Numbered from the stretch's first letter, positions 9,985 to 19,622 are shown. The stretch: 32,933 bases of DNA from Acidimicrobium sp. (GCA_002737635.1 NSIC01000007.1:1-32933); one strand, 5' to 3'. Numbers and translations are program-made. Notes: generated by a model from the letters alone, not told the origin.

Positions 9985-12900
9985 CTACTTCTCCGGGCGC
10001 CAGTGATCGGCCATGTCGCTGATCGGCAAGATCAGCAAGTCGGCAACCGAAACTTCGGCCAGTCGATCTTCTCTAAACGTGCCTTCAGTTTCTGTCACCC
10101 AGTCAACGAGTCGGTCATAGCGACGGTCGTAACCTTGCAAAACTGCTCGCATTGCCGTGGCCGGCAAACGGTCATGAAACATCACATGCAACAAAGTGAT
10201 ACCGGTGGTCTGCCCACCTTTTGTCTCTGGCACCATAATCACCGTGCGGTTGTCGCTACGACCGCGTGCCACGAGCACTTCTTGGTCACTTGCCACGCGC
10301 CGTTTCGTACCCACAAGTTGTGAATTGCGATCAACCCGCGAGGTCAAGTTCTTCGACATTCCACCTCGATCGACGATTGCAATCGTCGCCGAACCTCCGG
10401 CGATGTCGCCTTCGATTTGATATCGCGTAAACCCGGTCACGGCGCTTACTGCTGCATCTAAATCGGCGACGATCTTCAACACGCGATACGAAAGTCGCTC
10501 ACGCGCCACGCCTGCTTCAAGCAACGATTTCACCAACTTGCGATCGAACAACCCTTCGTCACTGCGCGAAATACCCACCGTGACAGTTTTTGCTTGATGC
10601 TTGATCGCATCAACCGGACGCGTCAATTCATCAACACCACGTGTCAGCGCACTGGTCAGATCATCGAGCAACAACTCTGGTGACGCAATCTTCCCCGAAC
10701 TGCGCTGATACGCCTGCACAGGGTCGCTGGCCAATGTGTCGCGCAACATCGTCACGATTCGCACGGCGGTGCTGGCTTCTAAGTTGCCGTCGTAGTTTCC
10801 GGTGGCGAGTGCATCGGTAAACCGCGTCGCTGGTGCACCCAACTCGGTACGAATCTTTTCCAGCAATTTGTTCGCCTCACCGCCACGCTCAACTGCGTGC
10901 TCGACAACTTCGCGCGCTTCACGCAACGGTCGGGCCAAAGCATCAATCGCCAAAGCCGCCTCATAGCCGAACAAATGTCCGACCATCACACTCAAAATAA
11001 ACGCCAGATGCGTCTCGACATTTGGCACCAACAACACTGCAGCCGCCGCATCAAACCGCGTCTGACCCGCAGTGGCAACCACAATCGGCAACGCTTTGTG
11101 TGCACGATAAATCGCAATCTCTTTTGCCACATCTGATGCGTTGCCCTCGAGCAAACCAGTCGCACAAACGAAAATCAATGGCTCACAAGACAAGTCAATG
11201 TGCTTTTTGTCTTCGGTCGAGTCGCTTGAAATCGACTTATAACAAAGCTCAGACAATTTGATCCGTACCTCTTGGGCCGCGATCAAATTCATGCCGTTGC
11301 CAACGACCGTCCAATAGCGTCGTGAAGACGCAAACTGCTTGGCAGCCGCCGCAATCGCTGGTCGCGTCGCCAAAACTTCAACAAGCGCGTCGGGTATCTT
11401 GCGCAAACCCGACAGCAGTTCATGTCGCGCACGATCAGAAGATTTGCCTAGAGCTTTCGACAACGCACATGCGTAGAGCACACCGGCCGCAACCTGCGCA
11501 TAAAACGCCTTGGTGCTGGCCACACTCATCTCGACGTCGCGACCGTCAGATGTATACATCACGCCATCTGCTTTCGCCGACAGTTCACTGCCACGACGAT
11601 TGACAATCGCCAAAACACTCGCGCCTCGTGCTCGCGCCAAGTCAACGGTGCGATTCGTATCTGTTGTCGTACCACTTTGGCTAACCGCGACGACGAGCGT
11701 GTCACTCATATCGAGTTGCAAACCAAAACCCGAAAGTTCGCTGGCCAGCAAAGCTTCTGCACTCAAACCGATGCCAACCAGTTCGTTCAGCAACTTGGCC
11801 AACGCTTGACCCGCAACGGCTGCAGTTCCCTGACCAATCACGCGAACCTTCGTTATCACGCCCGACGCCAAGCGATCACAAATCGCTTTTGGCAGAACCT
11901 TTTCACCCAAATCGGAGGTCAACATGCCGTTGTTTTCAACGATTCGTCCACGAATCGTCTTTCTGAAACTTTCTGGCGCCTCGGCAATTTCTTTTGCCAA
12001 AAAGTGTTTGTGCTCGCCGCGATTGATATCTCGCGTCGTTATCTCTGCGGTCAAAACTTTGTCTTGACTCAACTCAAGTTCGCGCCCATCATAAGAAACC
12101 AACTTCACACCCGATAGCTCGCCGGCGTCCGTGCCTGAGAGCATCACTACTTGACCTCTGCTCGATGGGTTATCTGGGTCGGCAAGCGCTTCGCCATCCA
12201 TTCGCACATAGTTAAGAGTCTCTTCAACCAAGCCATACGGTTCGCTGGCGACAACAAATCGATCCTCAGCAAGACCAATACACAAACCTTGACCGCTTCC
12301 GTGCAGAGCCAGCAAAAGTTTGTCGGGCTCTGTCGCACTCGCAACTGCAATCGCTACTGAACCTTCAAATTGAGCAACAGTTTCGCGAAATGCATCGGCC
12401 AAATTTTTGGTCGTCGCTAGCTTTCTTGAAACCAACGCTGGGATAACTTTTGCATCCGTTGTTATCGGTCCCGCGACACGCAATCCATATTGCACTCGCA
12501 GGTCAGCATGGTTGTCAACATCGCCATTTAACGCTGCAACTAAATATGCATCGTCGTGCTTACCCTCGAGCTCTTCGCTATTCACCGGGTGGGCGTTGGG
12601 TTCAGAAATTATGCCAACACTTGCCCACCGCGTGTGCGCCAACACGGCGACTTGCGCATTCGGCTGCGAGATGCAAAGTCGCAACAACGCGTCAGCCATC
12701 ACCGCATTACGCATCACGCGAGTGTTGTCGCCAAGTTCGCCTATTTCAGCTGCCGCTTTATAAACAAATGACCAAGCATTTTCAGTCATGCGTACAGCGC
12801 CAGACATAAACAATGCGTCTTCACTTCGGTTTGCCAACAATGCTTTGACCTGCTTATCGGTTGCTTTTAGCCCGTGGTTTGAAACCAGCACATGAATGCC

Positions 12901-13395
12901 GGCCGAATCGCGACCGCGAACCTCGAGTCGATCCAAACCTGAGAACGCCTGTTGAATCGAAAAATATCCGCTTCGTGCCGACTCTGATGCGCCCTGCCCA
13001 GCCAACGCATCAACAAGCTTCGCCGTGCGTATGCGATCGTGACGCAGCTCCCAGATTGCATCTTTGGCACGAATTATCTCGTGCAATGCATGTTGCGATG
13101 TCTCGGTCTGCAAGCCAGCCGACTTTTCAATCGATTGTTCGTAGGCAACGACAATTGCGTCGAGTTGATCGATTCGCGATGTCATCGACGCAATCAACTG
13201 ATGATTGTCGGCCATACATAATTGACCGGCATCACCGCGCAAAAGCCTGTCAGCTATCGTCACGGCTTGGGCAAGTTGGTCAATGTCGCTCTTTGCGCCG
13301 GCATCCAACGCGGCATCCAGCAGTGCCAAAATCTCTTTGGCGGTCGGGGTGGCTCGTCGAGTCTTTCGACTAAGCACGCAGATGATTCCGCACAT
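9985..13395 (-). CDS. GlmS-like protein: class-II glutaminase plus two SIS domains, with a large N-terminal insertion and a ~300-aa C-terminal extension (1136 aa)
   Basis: MCGIICVL (Cys nucleophile), LEVRGRDSAGI, LAHTRWAS, LNGDVDNHADLR, ITTDAKVI; HKHFLAKEIAEAPESFRKTIRGRI linker; SIS1 VAVSQSGTTTDT...VASTKAF; SIS2 EVRIKLSELCY; next to glmM. Confidence 0.9.
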   Translation of the reverse strand: MCGIICVLSRKTRRATPTAKEILALLDAALDAGAKSDIDQLAQAVTIADRLLRGDAGQLCMADNHQLIASMTSRIDQLDAIVVAYEQSIEKSAGLQTETSQHALHEIIRAKDAIWELRHDRIRTAKLVDALAGQGASESARSGYFSIQQAFSGLDRLEVRGRDSAGIHVLVSNHGLKATDKQVKALLANRSEDALFMSGAVRMTENAWSFVYKAAAEIGELGDNTRVMRNAVMADALLRLCISQPNAQVAVLAHTRWASVGIISEPNAHPVNSEELEGKHDDAYLVAALNGDVDNHADLRVQYGLRVAGPITTDAKVIPALVSRKLATTKNLADAFRETVAQFEGSVAIAVASATEPDKLLLALHGSGQGLCIGLAEDRFVVASEPYGLVEETLNYVRMDGEALADPDNPSSRGQVVMLSGTDAGELSGVKLVSYDGRELELSQDKVLTAEITTRDINRGEHKHFLAKEIAEAPESFRKTIRGRIVENNGMLTSDLGEKVLPKAICDRLASGVITKVRVIGQGTAAVAGQALAKLLNELVGIGLSAEALLASELSGFGLQLDMSDTLVVAVSQSGTTTDTNRTVDLARARGASVLAIVNRRGSELSAKADGVMYTSDGRDVEMSVASTKAFYAQVAAGVLYACALSKALGKSSDRARHELLSGLRKIPDALVEVLATRPAIAAAAKQFASSRRYWTVVGNGMNLIAAQEVRIKLSELCYKSISSDSTEDKKHIDLSCEPLIFVCATGLLEGNASDVAKEIAIYRAHKALPIVVATAGQTRFDAAAAVLLVPNVETHLAFILSVMVGHLFGYEAALAIDALARPLREAREVVEHAVERGGEANKLLEKIRTELGAPATRFTDALATGNYDGNLEASTAVRIVTMLRDTLASDPVQAYQRSSGKIASPELLLDDLTSALTRGVDELTRPVDAIKHQAKTVTVGISRSDEGLFDRKLVKSLLEAGVARERLSYRVLKIVADLDAAVSAVTGFTRYQIEGDIAGGSATIAIVDRGGMSKNLTSRVDRNSQLVGTKRRVASDQEVLVARGRSDNRTVIMVPETKGGQTTGITLLHVMFHDRLPATAMRAVLQGYDRRYDRLVDWVTETEGTFREDRLAEVSVADLLILPISDMADHWRPEK

Positions 13396-13422
13396 GGTTT
13401 CTAGTCTACTTTCGCATCACTG

Positions 13423-14781
13423 TCAGCTGAGTCGCGCAGTTATCGCTTCAGCCAATGTTGCAGCTACCTTCTCGGCAATATCTTGTTGCGGTGCTTCAAC
13501 CATCACGCGCACCATCGGCTCGGTGCCGCTCGCACGCACCAAAACTCGACCGCTACCGCCAAGAGTTTTTTCGGCTGTTGCGATTTCGCTTTCAAATAGC
13601 TGATCCACATCATCAACTCGCTTGCCAACACGCAAGTTAATTAACACCTGTGGAAAACTAGTCATTGCCCTGCTGGCAATTTCGCTCAATGGTTTGTTCG
13701 AGTCGGCGAACAAAACAGCAAGTGTCACAGCCGCAAGCAAACCGTCACCGGTTGTCGCCAAGTCTCGATAAATAATATGCCCACTTTGTTCGCCACCCAA
13801 AGAAAGCGATTCATCATCAAGTGCGAGCAATACAGATCTGTCACCTACGGGCGTAGTCACTACTTCGATGCCAGCATTTTTCATGGCTTGATGAAAGCCA
13901 ATGTTCGTCATCACCGTCACGACAACTTTGTTGTTGCGAAGTGTGCCCCGGTGCTTCATATCTAGTGCGCTTATCGCCAACAAATGGTCACCGTCCACGA
14001 TCTGGGCATCGCCATCAACTGCAATCAATCTGTCGCCGTCTCCATCAAAGGCAATGCCAAAATCTGCCCCGGCACTCTTGACAACTTCGCTCAACGGTTC
14101 AGGGTGTGTCGCGCCGCATTGCAGATTTATATTTCTGCCATCGGGTGTCGCATTGATCGTCCTGACAGTCGCCCCAAGTTTCGAAAAAACTTCCGGTGCC
14201 ACATGGCTGAATGCACCATTGGCACAATCAAGGGCAACATGCAGGTTCTTCAACGCATCAGGTGGCACCAAACCAACTAGCCAGTCACAATATTCTTGCA
14301 ACAGTTCTGGTCGCGCTACGCCAGATTTTGCGCCGCTCGACGCCATGTCGTCAGCCGCTTGGCTATTGGTCGTCACCCAATCACTCACTGCGGCATCGCG
14401 CGCAATCATTTCGCGTTCGATACTTGCTTGCTCGGCATCCGAAAGCTTGCGCCCGCCAGAGCCAAAAATCTTGATCCCATTGTCTTGATACAAATTGTGC
14501 GATGCCGTAATCGCAATCGCCACAACACCGTGCTTTCGCGCAGCAAATGCAATCGCCGGCGTCGGAGCAACACCCATCAATTGCACTTCAACGCCCATTG
14601 TCACAAGCGCCTTGGTGATTGCCGTTTCGAGCAACAATCCAGATTCACGAGTGTCACGGCCAATCACAACTACTTTGCACCGCAAAACTTGCATGGCGAC
14701 CTCAGCGAGATTCGCTGCATAATTTTCGGTCAGTTCTTTACCAAATTCTCCGCGAACCCCGTCGGTACCAAATGTCAACAT
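13423..14781 (-). CDS. glmM: phosphoglucosamine mutase GlmM
   Basis: MLTFGTDGVRGEFG...VIGRDTRESG...ITASHNLYQDNGIKIFG...FDGDGDRLIAVD...GGEQSGHII...RASGTEPMVRVMVE. Confidence 0.97.
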   Translation of the reverse strand: MLTFGTDGVRGEFGKELTENYAANLAEVAMQVLRCKVVVIGRDTRESGLLLETAITKALVTMGVEVQLMGVAPTPAIAFAARKHGVVAIAITASHNLYQDNGIKIFGSGGRKLSDAEQASIEREMIARDAAVSDWVTTNSQAADDMASSGAKSGVARPELLQEYCDWLVGLVPPDALKNLHVALDCANGAFSHVAPEVFSKLGATVRTINATPDGRNINLQCGATHPEPLSEVVKSAGADFGIAFDGDGDRLIAVDGDAQIVDGDHLLAISALDMKHRGTLRNNKVVVTVMTNIGFHQAMKNAGIEVVTTPVGDRSVLLALDDESLSLGGEQSGHIIYRDLATTGDGLLAAVTLAVLFADSNKPLSEIASRAMTSFPQVLINLRVGKRVDDVDQLFESEIATAEKTLGGSGRVLVRASGTEPMVRVMVEAPQQDIAEKVAATLAEAITARLS

Positions 14782-14875
14782 CTAACCACCAATGCTTTGT
14801 CGTAACACAGAGTGCTGAACGCAAATTTCAGATTTAAGATTCGCACAGCAACAAGCCATGCGCCGTAGAAGCGAA

Positions 14876-15271
14876 TTAACGCTTGGTGTATTGCGGCGCC
14901 TTGCGCGCCTTTTTGAGACCGTACTTCTTGCTCTCTTTACGACGCGAGTCGCGTGTCAACAGGCCGGCCTTCTTCAGAGCCAACCGTTGTTCAGGATCAA
15001 GTTCAACGAGTGCTCGTGCAATCGCCATGCGCAAAGCACCCGACTGCCCAGCAATGCCGCCACCGAAAATGTCGGCGTCTACGTCGTAGGTCTTTTCGGT
15101 GTTCGTAATTCGCAACGCTTCAGTCGACGAATTGCGTTGCACTTCTGATGGAAAGTATTCGTCGAACGCACGATCATTAATTTTTACGACGCCGGTACCT
15201 GGTCGCAGTCGAGCGCGACAAACTGCGTTCTTGCGACGACCGGTTGTTTGTGTCAATGGCTTTGTTCCCAC
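14876..15271 (-). CDS. rpsI: 30S ribosomal protein S9 (uS9)
   Basis: TTGRRKNAVCRARLRPGTG...IARALVELDPE...DSRRKESKKYGLKKARKAPQYTKR. Confidence 0.99.
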   Translation of the reverse strand: MGTKPLTQTTGRRKNAVCRARLRPGTGVVKINDRAFDEYFPSEVQRNSSTEALRITNTEKTYDVDADIFGGGIAGQSGALRMAIARALVELDPEQRLALKKAGLLTRDSRRKESKKYGLKKARKAPQYTKR

Positions 15272-15306
15272 GAGTTAGTTCCTTTTTTTTTCGAATTTTC
15301 TGCGAC

Positions 15307-15753
15307 TCAGCGAGCCTTCGCGTGCGGAATCTCAAACACTTTTGGTGATTGCGCTGCATGCGGATGCTCTGCCCCTGGATAAACCTGCAACTTCTTAAGC
15401 ATCTGTCGACCAAGTGAACCTTTTGGCAACATGCCACGAATCGAGCGACGAATCGCATCACCTGGTTTGCGGTCGAGCAAGTTTTGGTATGTCTCAGACT
15501 TCAGACCACCTGGGTAACCCGAATAGTCGTAAACCATTTCGCGATCTGCCTTGCCCGAAGTGAGCACGATCTTCGAAGCGTTAATAATTACGACATGGTC
15601 GCCGGTATCCATGCTTGGTGTGTACATCGGCTTGTGCTTACCACGCAACAGCGTTGCAACTTCTGTGCAAAGACGACCAAGCACCAAACCCTGTGCGTCA
15701 ATGATGTGCCAGGCACGCTGCACTTCGCTAGATTTTGCTGAGTAGGTACGCAT
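15307..15753 (-). CDS. rplM: 50S ribosomal protein L13 (uL13)
   Basis: MRTYSAKSSEVQRAWHIIDAQGLVLGRLCTEVATLLRGKHKP...; start at 15753 (ORF track starts 48 nt upstream). Confidence 0.98.
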   Translation of the reverse strand: MRTYSAKSSEVQRAWHIIDAQGLVLGRLCTEVATLLRGKHKPMYTPSMDTGDHVVIINASKIVLTSGKADREMVYDYSGYPGGLKSETYQNLLDRKPGDAIRRSIRGMLPKGSLGRQMLKKLQVYPGAEHPHAAQSPKVFEIPHAKAR

Positions 15754-15786
15754 AAAAAGTTCCTTAAATAAAAATTGCTTCGACCT

Positions 15787-15803
15787 GGATGCATTTCGCA
15801 CCC
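15787..15803 (-). promoter_or_regulatory. leader hairpin upstream of rplM
   Basis: - strand GGGUGC-GAAAU-GCAUCC: 6 bp including one G:U, 5-nt loop. Confidence 0.45.
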
Positions 15804-15824
15804 GTGTTAACGACCTATTAAGGA

Positions 15825-15842
15825 TAGGGCCGTAGCGCCCTA
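15825..15842 (-). promoter_or_regulatory. leader hairpin upstream of rplM
   Basis: - strand TAGGGC-GCTACG-GCCCTA: perfect 6-bp stem. Confidence 0.45.
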
Positions 15843-15879
15843 AATCACAATCGGCTCCACAAAAATATGGGTTATTGCC

Positions 15880-16692
15880 TCAGGTTGCATCAATCGGGTA
15901 CCCGACCTCAGTCAAAAATAAACCTTGTGGTGGGGCCAGTTGCGACGCTTCGGCACGATCACCTGAGCGAATCAATGCCATCATGTCGCTACTCGGGCGT
16001 TTGCGTGCGCCGATTTCAACGAAGGTGCCAACGAGCGAGCGAACCATCTGATGACAAAACGCGTTTGCCCGAATATCAAAACGAAACATCGACTCGCCGA
16101 TCTCACGCCAACTGGCTTGCATCACACAGCGGCGCAACGATTTCTCGCGCACAATTTCGCCAGAACCATCGGCAGTTTCTGGGCCTTCAAGATCAGGCTC
16201 AGTGTCTGGTTTTGGCCGTCGACAAAACGCCGAAAAATCATGCGTGCCGATAATCGGGTCGCATGCCAACTGCATCGCATGCAAATTGAGTGGTGCAATA
16301 ACATGCCACGACGACGAAACCTTGAAAGGGTCTGGAAAGTCGGCATTGTAAACAAAATATTGATAGTGCCGCCAGATCGCTGAGAACCTCGCGTGAAAAT
16401 CGCTCGTCGCCCAAGCAATGTCCTTGACGATTATTTCTGGTCCACAAAGCGAGTTCAGTTGCTTGCGCAAAGTCGTCAGATCGCAGTCATCGGCGACATC
16501 ACAACTAATTACTTGTGCCGTGGCGTGAACGCCCGCATCGGTTCGACCTGCCGACACAAGCGGTATCGGAATCTGAAAAATCTGTTGCAACGCCCCACCG
16601 AGCGTGCCCGCAATAGTCGCAACTTTCGGGTTGACAGCAAAACCGTGAAACGGTTCTCCGTTATAAGCAACAACCAAGCGCACTCGACGCAT
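15880..16692 (-). CDS. truA: tRNA pseudouridine(38-40) synthase TruA
   Basis: VRLVVAYNGEPFHGFAVNP...SAGRTDAGVHATAQV...FRFDIRANAFCHQMVRSLVGTFVEIG. Confidence 0.97.
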   Translation of the reverse strand: MRRVRLVVAYNGEPFHGFAVNPKVATIAGTLGGALQQIFQIPIPLVSAGRTDAGVHATAQVISCDVADDCDLTTLRKQLNSLCGPEIIVKDIAWATSDFHARFSAIWRHYQYFVYNADFPDPFKVSSSWHVIAPLNLHAMQLACDPIIGTHDFSAFCRRPKPDTEPDLEGPETADGSGEIVREKSLRRCVMQASWREIGESMFRFDIRANAFCHQMVRSLVGTFVEIGARKRPSSDMMALIRSGDRAEASQLAPPQGLFLTEVGYPIDAT

Positions 16693-16707
16693 CGGTTTTG
16701 TTTTTTA

Positions 16708-17079
16708 CTAGATCAATTCGATGCGCGCCATTGGAGCATTGTCGCCATGGCGTGGACCAAGCTTCATGATTCGCAAGTATCCGCCATTTCGCTCCAAGTA
16801 TCTTGGGGCAACAACATTGACAAGCTTGTTGGTCATTTCTTTGTCGCGCAAATAGCTCTGAATCTGGCGAATGCGGTGAACTCGCATCGGGCTGGTGCCC
16901 TGTGCTTTTTTCGCCTTAGTAATCAACTTCTCGGCAATTGGTCGCAGTGCCTTTGCTTTTGTTTCAGTCGTGACAATGCCTTCGGCAGCGAACAACGATG
17001 ATGCCAAGTTGGCCATCATCAATTTTTCGTGCGACGAGCTACCGCCAAAACTTGGTCCGCGGCGTGGTCTTCCTGGCAT
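16708..17079 (-). CDS. rplQ: 50S ribosomal protein L17 (bL17)
   Basis: SSHEKLMMANLASSLFAAEGIVTTETKAKALRPIAEKLITKAK. Confidence 0.98.
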   Translation of the reverse strand: MPGRPRRGPSFGGSSSHEKLMMANLASSLFAAEGIVTTETKAKALRPIAEKLITKAKKAQGTSPMRVHRIRQIQSYLRDKEMTNKLVNVVAPRYLERNGGYLRIMKLGPRHGDNAPMARIELI

Positions 17080-17121
17080 ATTGAATCGTCTCCCTTATCT
17101 AATTTCGTTTAGTTCAGTCGA

Positions 17122-18054
17122 TCAGATTCGCAACGAGAGTCCGCGCTCATCAAGCTTTTGCTTGATCTCGTCCAGGCTCTTCTGACCGAAGTTCGTGATG
17201 TTCATCAAGTCTTCTTCTGAGCGAGTCAACAACTCGCCGATTGTGTTTACTTGACCGCGCTTTAAGCAGTTGCGTGGGCGCTCTGACAAGTCAAGATCTT
17301 CGATTGGCATGTCGAGGTCGCCGGCGCCACTTGAGTAGCCCGAAACTTCGCCAAGCTCAAGAGCAACTGGCTCTGCAGTCAGGTTTGCTACGAGATCTAC
17401 AAGCGATCGCAATGTCGCGCCTGCCGAGGCAAGCGAGTCGACTGGTGCAATCGAGCCATCAGTCTCGATGTCGATAATCAAATTGTCATAGTTTGTCGAC
17501 TGTTCAACACGAGTCGGCACGACTTCAAAAGTCACGCGACGAATCGGCGAGAAGATCGCATCAATCGGAATAATGCCGATTGTCTTGCGAGCACCGTCGC
17601 GGTCAGAAGACATGTATCCTTTGCCGCGCTCAACGGTAAGTTCAAACACAAGTTTGCCCTTGGCCGAAAGTGTGGCGATCTTTTGTGACTTGTTGAGAAT
17701 CTCTACTTCTGGTGGACACTGAATGTCGCCAGCCGTGAGACTAATTGGACCTTTGGCATCAACGCTCAACACGATCGGGTCGTCCGAAGTCGACTGCAAC
17801 ACGATGTCTTTCAAATTGAGGATGATTTCGGTTACATCTTGTGTAACGCCCTCGATCGTGTCGAACTCATGCAGTGCCGATTCGAACTTGACTGATGTAA
17901 TTGCAGCACCAGGAATCGATGACAGCAACATTCGGCGCAACGAGTTGCCGATTGTGTGACCAAGACCTGGCTCAAGTGGACCAACCGAAAACTTTTGGCG
18001 GTTGTTCTCTGGTGAACCGATTGGTTCGACTGTTGGGCGCTGGATTACGAGCAT
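17122..18054 (-). CDS. rpoA: DNA-directed RNA polymerase subunit alpha
   Basis: FSVGPLEPGLGHTIGNSLRRMLLSSIPGAAI...LDLSERPRNCLKRGQVNTIGELLTRSEEDLMNITNFGQKSLDEI. Confidence 0.99.
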   Translation of the reverse strand: MLVIQRPTVEPIGSPENNRQKFSVGPLEPGLGHTIGNSLRRMLLSSIPGAAITSVKFESALHEFDTIEGVTQDVTEIILNLKDIVLQSTSDDPIVLSVDAKGPISLTAGDIQCPPEVEILNKSQKIATLSAKGKLVFELTVERGKGYMSSDRDGARKTIGIIPIDAIFSPIRRVTFEVVPTRVEQSTNYDNLIIDIETDGSIAPVDSLASAGATLRSLVDLVANLTAEPVALELGEVSGYSSGAGDLDMPIEDLDLSERPRNCLKRGQVNTIGELLTRSEEDLMNITNFGQKSLDEIKQKLDERGLSLRI

Positions 18055-18081
18055 GATTTCTCCTCTGACTCTTTTTTGGGG

Positions 18082-18699
18082 TTACTTAGAATAAAGTTCA
18101 ACGATTAATTGTTCACGCACAGGCACATCGATTTGCTCGCGCACTGGCAACTCACGCACGGTAACTTGCTTGCCGGCTTCGGCAACATCGAGCCACGCCA
18201 CAACCTTGCGGTCAAGTGTGTCGATGTTGTGCTGAATGACGATCATGTTGCTGCTCTTTGTCGACAGCGTCACGACTTCACCCTTTTGCAATGTGTATGA
18301 CGGAATATCTACTCGCTTGCCATCAACTTTGATCAAGCCGTGACTCACAAACTGGCGTGCCTGTGGGCGTGATGCTGCCCAACCTGCGCGATAAACCACA
18401 TTGTCAAGACGCAACTCTAAAAGACGCAAAAGGTTTTCGCCGGTTGGGCCCGTCAGACGAACTGACCTCTTATATAGGTTGCGAAATTGACGCTCAAGCA
18501 AACCGTAAATGAACTTCGCTTTTTGCTTCTCTTGCATCTGAGCAAGATATTCGCTGCCTGCACCTTTGCGGCGCGAACGACCGTGGTGACCTGGCGGAAA
18601 CGGGCGACGCTCAAGGGCTTTTGAGCCCTTTGTATTTTCGAAAATATTGACGCCGAGACGGCGCGAGATGCGAACTTTAGGACCTGTGTAACGAGCCAT
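18082..18699 (-). CDS. rpsD: 30S ribosomal protein S4 (uS4)
   Basis: MARYTGPKVRISRRLGVNIF...RPFPPGHHG...LLELRLDNVVYRAGWAASRPQARQFVSHGLIKVDGKRV. Confidence 0.99.
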   Translation of the reverse strand: MARYTGPKVRISRRLGVNIFENTKGSKALERRPFPPGHHGRSRRKGAGSEYLAQMQEKQKAKFIYGLLERQFRNLYKRSVRLTGPTGENLLRLLELRLDNVVYRAGWAASRPQARQFVSHGLIKVDGKRVDIPSYTLQKGEVVTLSTKSSNMIVIQHNIDTLDRKVVAWLDVAEAGKQVTVRELPVREQIDVPVREQLIVELYSK

Positions 18700-18702
18700 G
18701 AG

Positions 18703-19098
18703 TTATGGTCGCTTTCGTTTTGGTTGACGGCAACCGTTGTGCGGTACCGGTGAGAGGTCTTTGATGCCCGAAACTTCAATGCCAAGATTTTGAATCTGAC
18801 GCAAAGCTGTGTCACGACCCGAACCTGGACCTTTTACATGCACTTCGGCGCGACGAAGACCAAGCTCCATTGCGGCTCGGCCAGCTTTTTCTGCGGCCAT
18901 CTGTGCAGCAAACGGTGTCGACTTGCGCGAGCCACTAAAGCCAACGCCACCAGATGATGCCCACGAAATTACGTTGCCCTCGGTGTCGGTGACCGAAACA
19001 ATCGTGTTGTTGAAAGTGCTCTTGATATGCACGATGCCTGATGTGACATTGCGACGCTCGCGCTTGCGCTTGCGGGTTGCTGGTTTTGCTTCAGCCAT
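18703..19098 (-). CDS. rpsK: 30S ribosomal protein S11 (uS11)
   Basis: [50 protein letters not shown]. Confidence 0.99.
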   Translation of the reverse strand: MAEAKPATRKRKRERRNVTSGIVHIKSTFNNTIVSVTDTEGNVISWASSGGVGFSGSRKSTPFAAQMAAEKAGRAAMELGLRRAEVHVKGPGSGRDTALRQIQNLGIEVSGIKDLSPVPHNGCRQPKRKRP

Positions 19099-19100
19099 GA

Positions 19101-19481
19101 CTACTTCCTTACTGCGATCTTTTTGTTAGCGACTGTCTTTTTCGGACCTTTTCGCGTACGCGCGTTTGTATGCGTGCGCTGACCACGAACCGGCAAACCT
19201 TTGCGGTGCCGCGTGCCCTGATATGAACCGATCTCGATCTTGCGCTTGATGTCTGTCTGCACATTGCGACGACGATCACCTTCAACGCTCAAATTATTTT
19301 CGATGAACATACGAATCTTGTTGACCTCAGAGTCGGTCAAATCACGAACTCGGGTATCTGGGTTGATGCCAGTTTCGTCGCACAATTTCTTCGCGGTCAC
19401 GCGACCAATGCCGAATATGTATGTCAAACCAATTTCAAGGCGCTTCTCGCGCGGAATGTCGACTCCAGAAATACGTGCCAT
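19101..19481 (-). CDS. rpsM: 30S ribosomal protein S13 (uS13)
   Basis: [39 protein letters not shown]...[23 protein letters not shown]. Confidence 0.99.
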   Translation of the reverse strand: MARISGVDIPREKRLEIGLTYIFGIGRVTAKKLCDETGINPDTRVRDLTDSEVNKIRMFIENNLSVEGDRRRNVQTDIKRKIEIGSYQGTRHRKGLPVRGQRTHTNARTRKGPKKTVANKKIAVRK

Positions 19482-19495
19482 TTTGTCTCTCTCGC

Positions 19496-19609
19496 TCAGC
19501 CTTGACGTTGCTTATGGCGTGGGTTTTCGCAGATCACCATTACGCGACTGTGCCGACGAATGACCTTGCACTTTTCGCAAATTTTTTTAACGCTGGTTCT
19601 TACTTTCAT
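19496..19609 (-). CDS. rpmJ: 50S ribosomal protein L36 (bL36), zinc-ribbon form
   Basis: hand-translated [37 protein letters not shown] (37 aa); absent from the supplied ORF track because of length. Confidence 0.98.
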   Translation of the reverse strand: MKVRTSVKKICEKCKVIRRHSRVMVICENPRHKQRQG

Positions 19610-19622
19610 AGCACGCCTTTTG

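Noticed and set aside
14782-14875. glmM-rpsI gap examined for a tRNA or terminator
   Set aside because: No cloverleaf and no stem plus T-tract found by eye.
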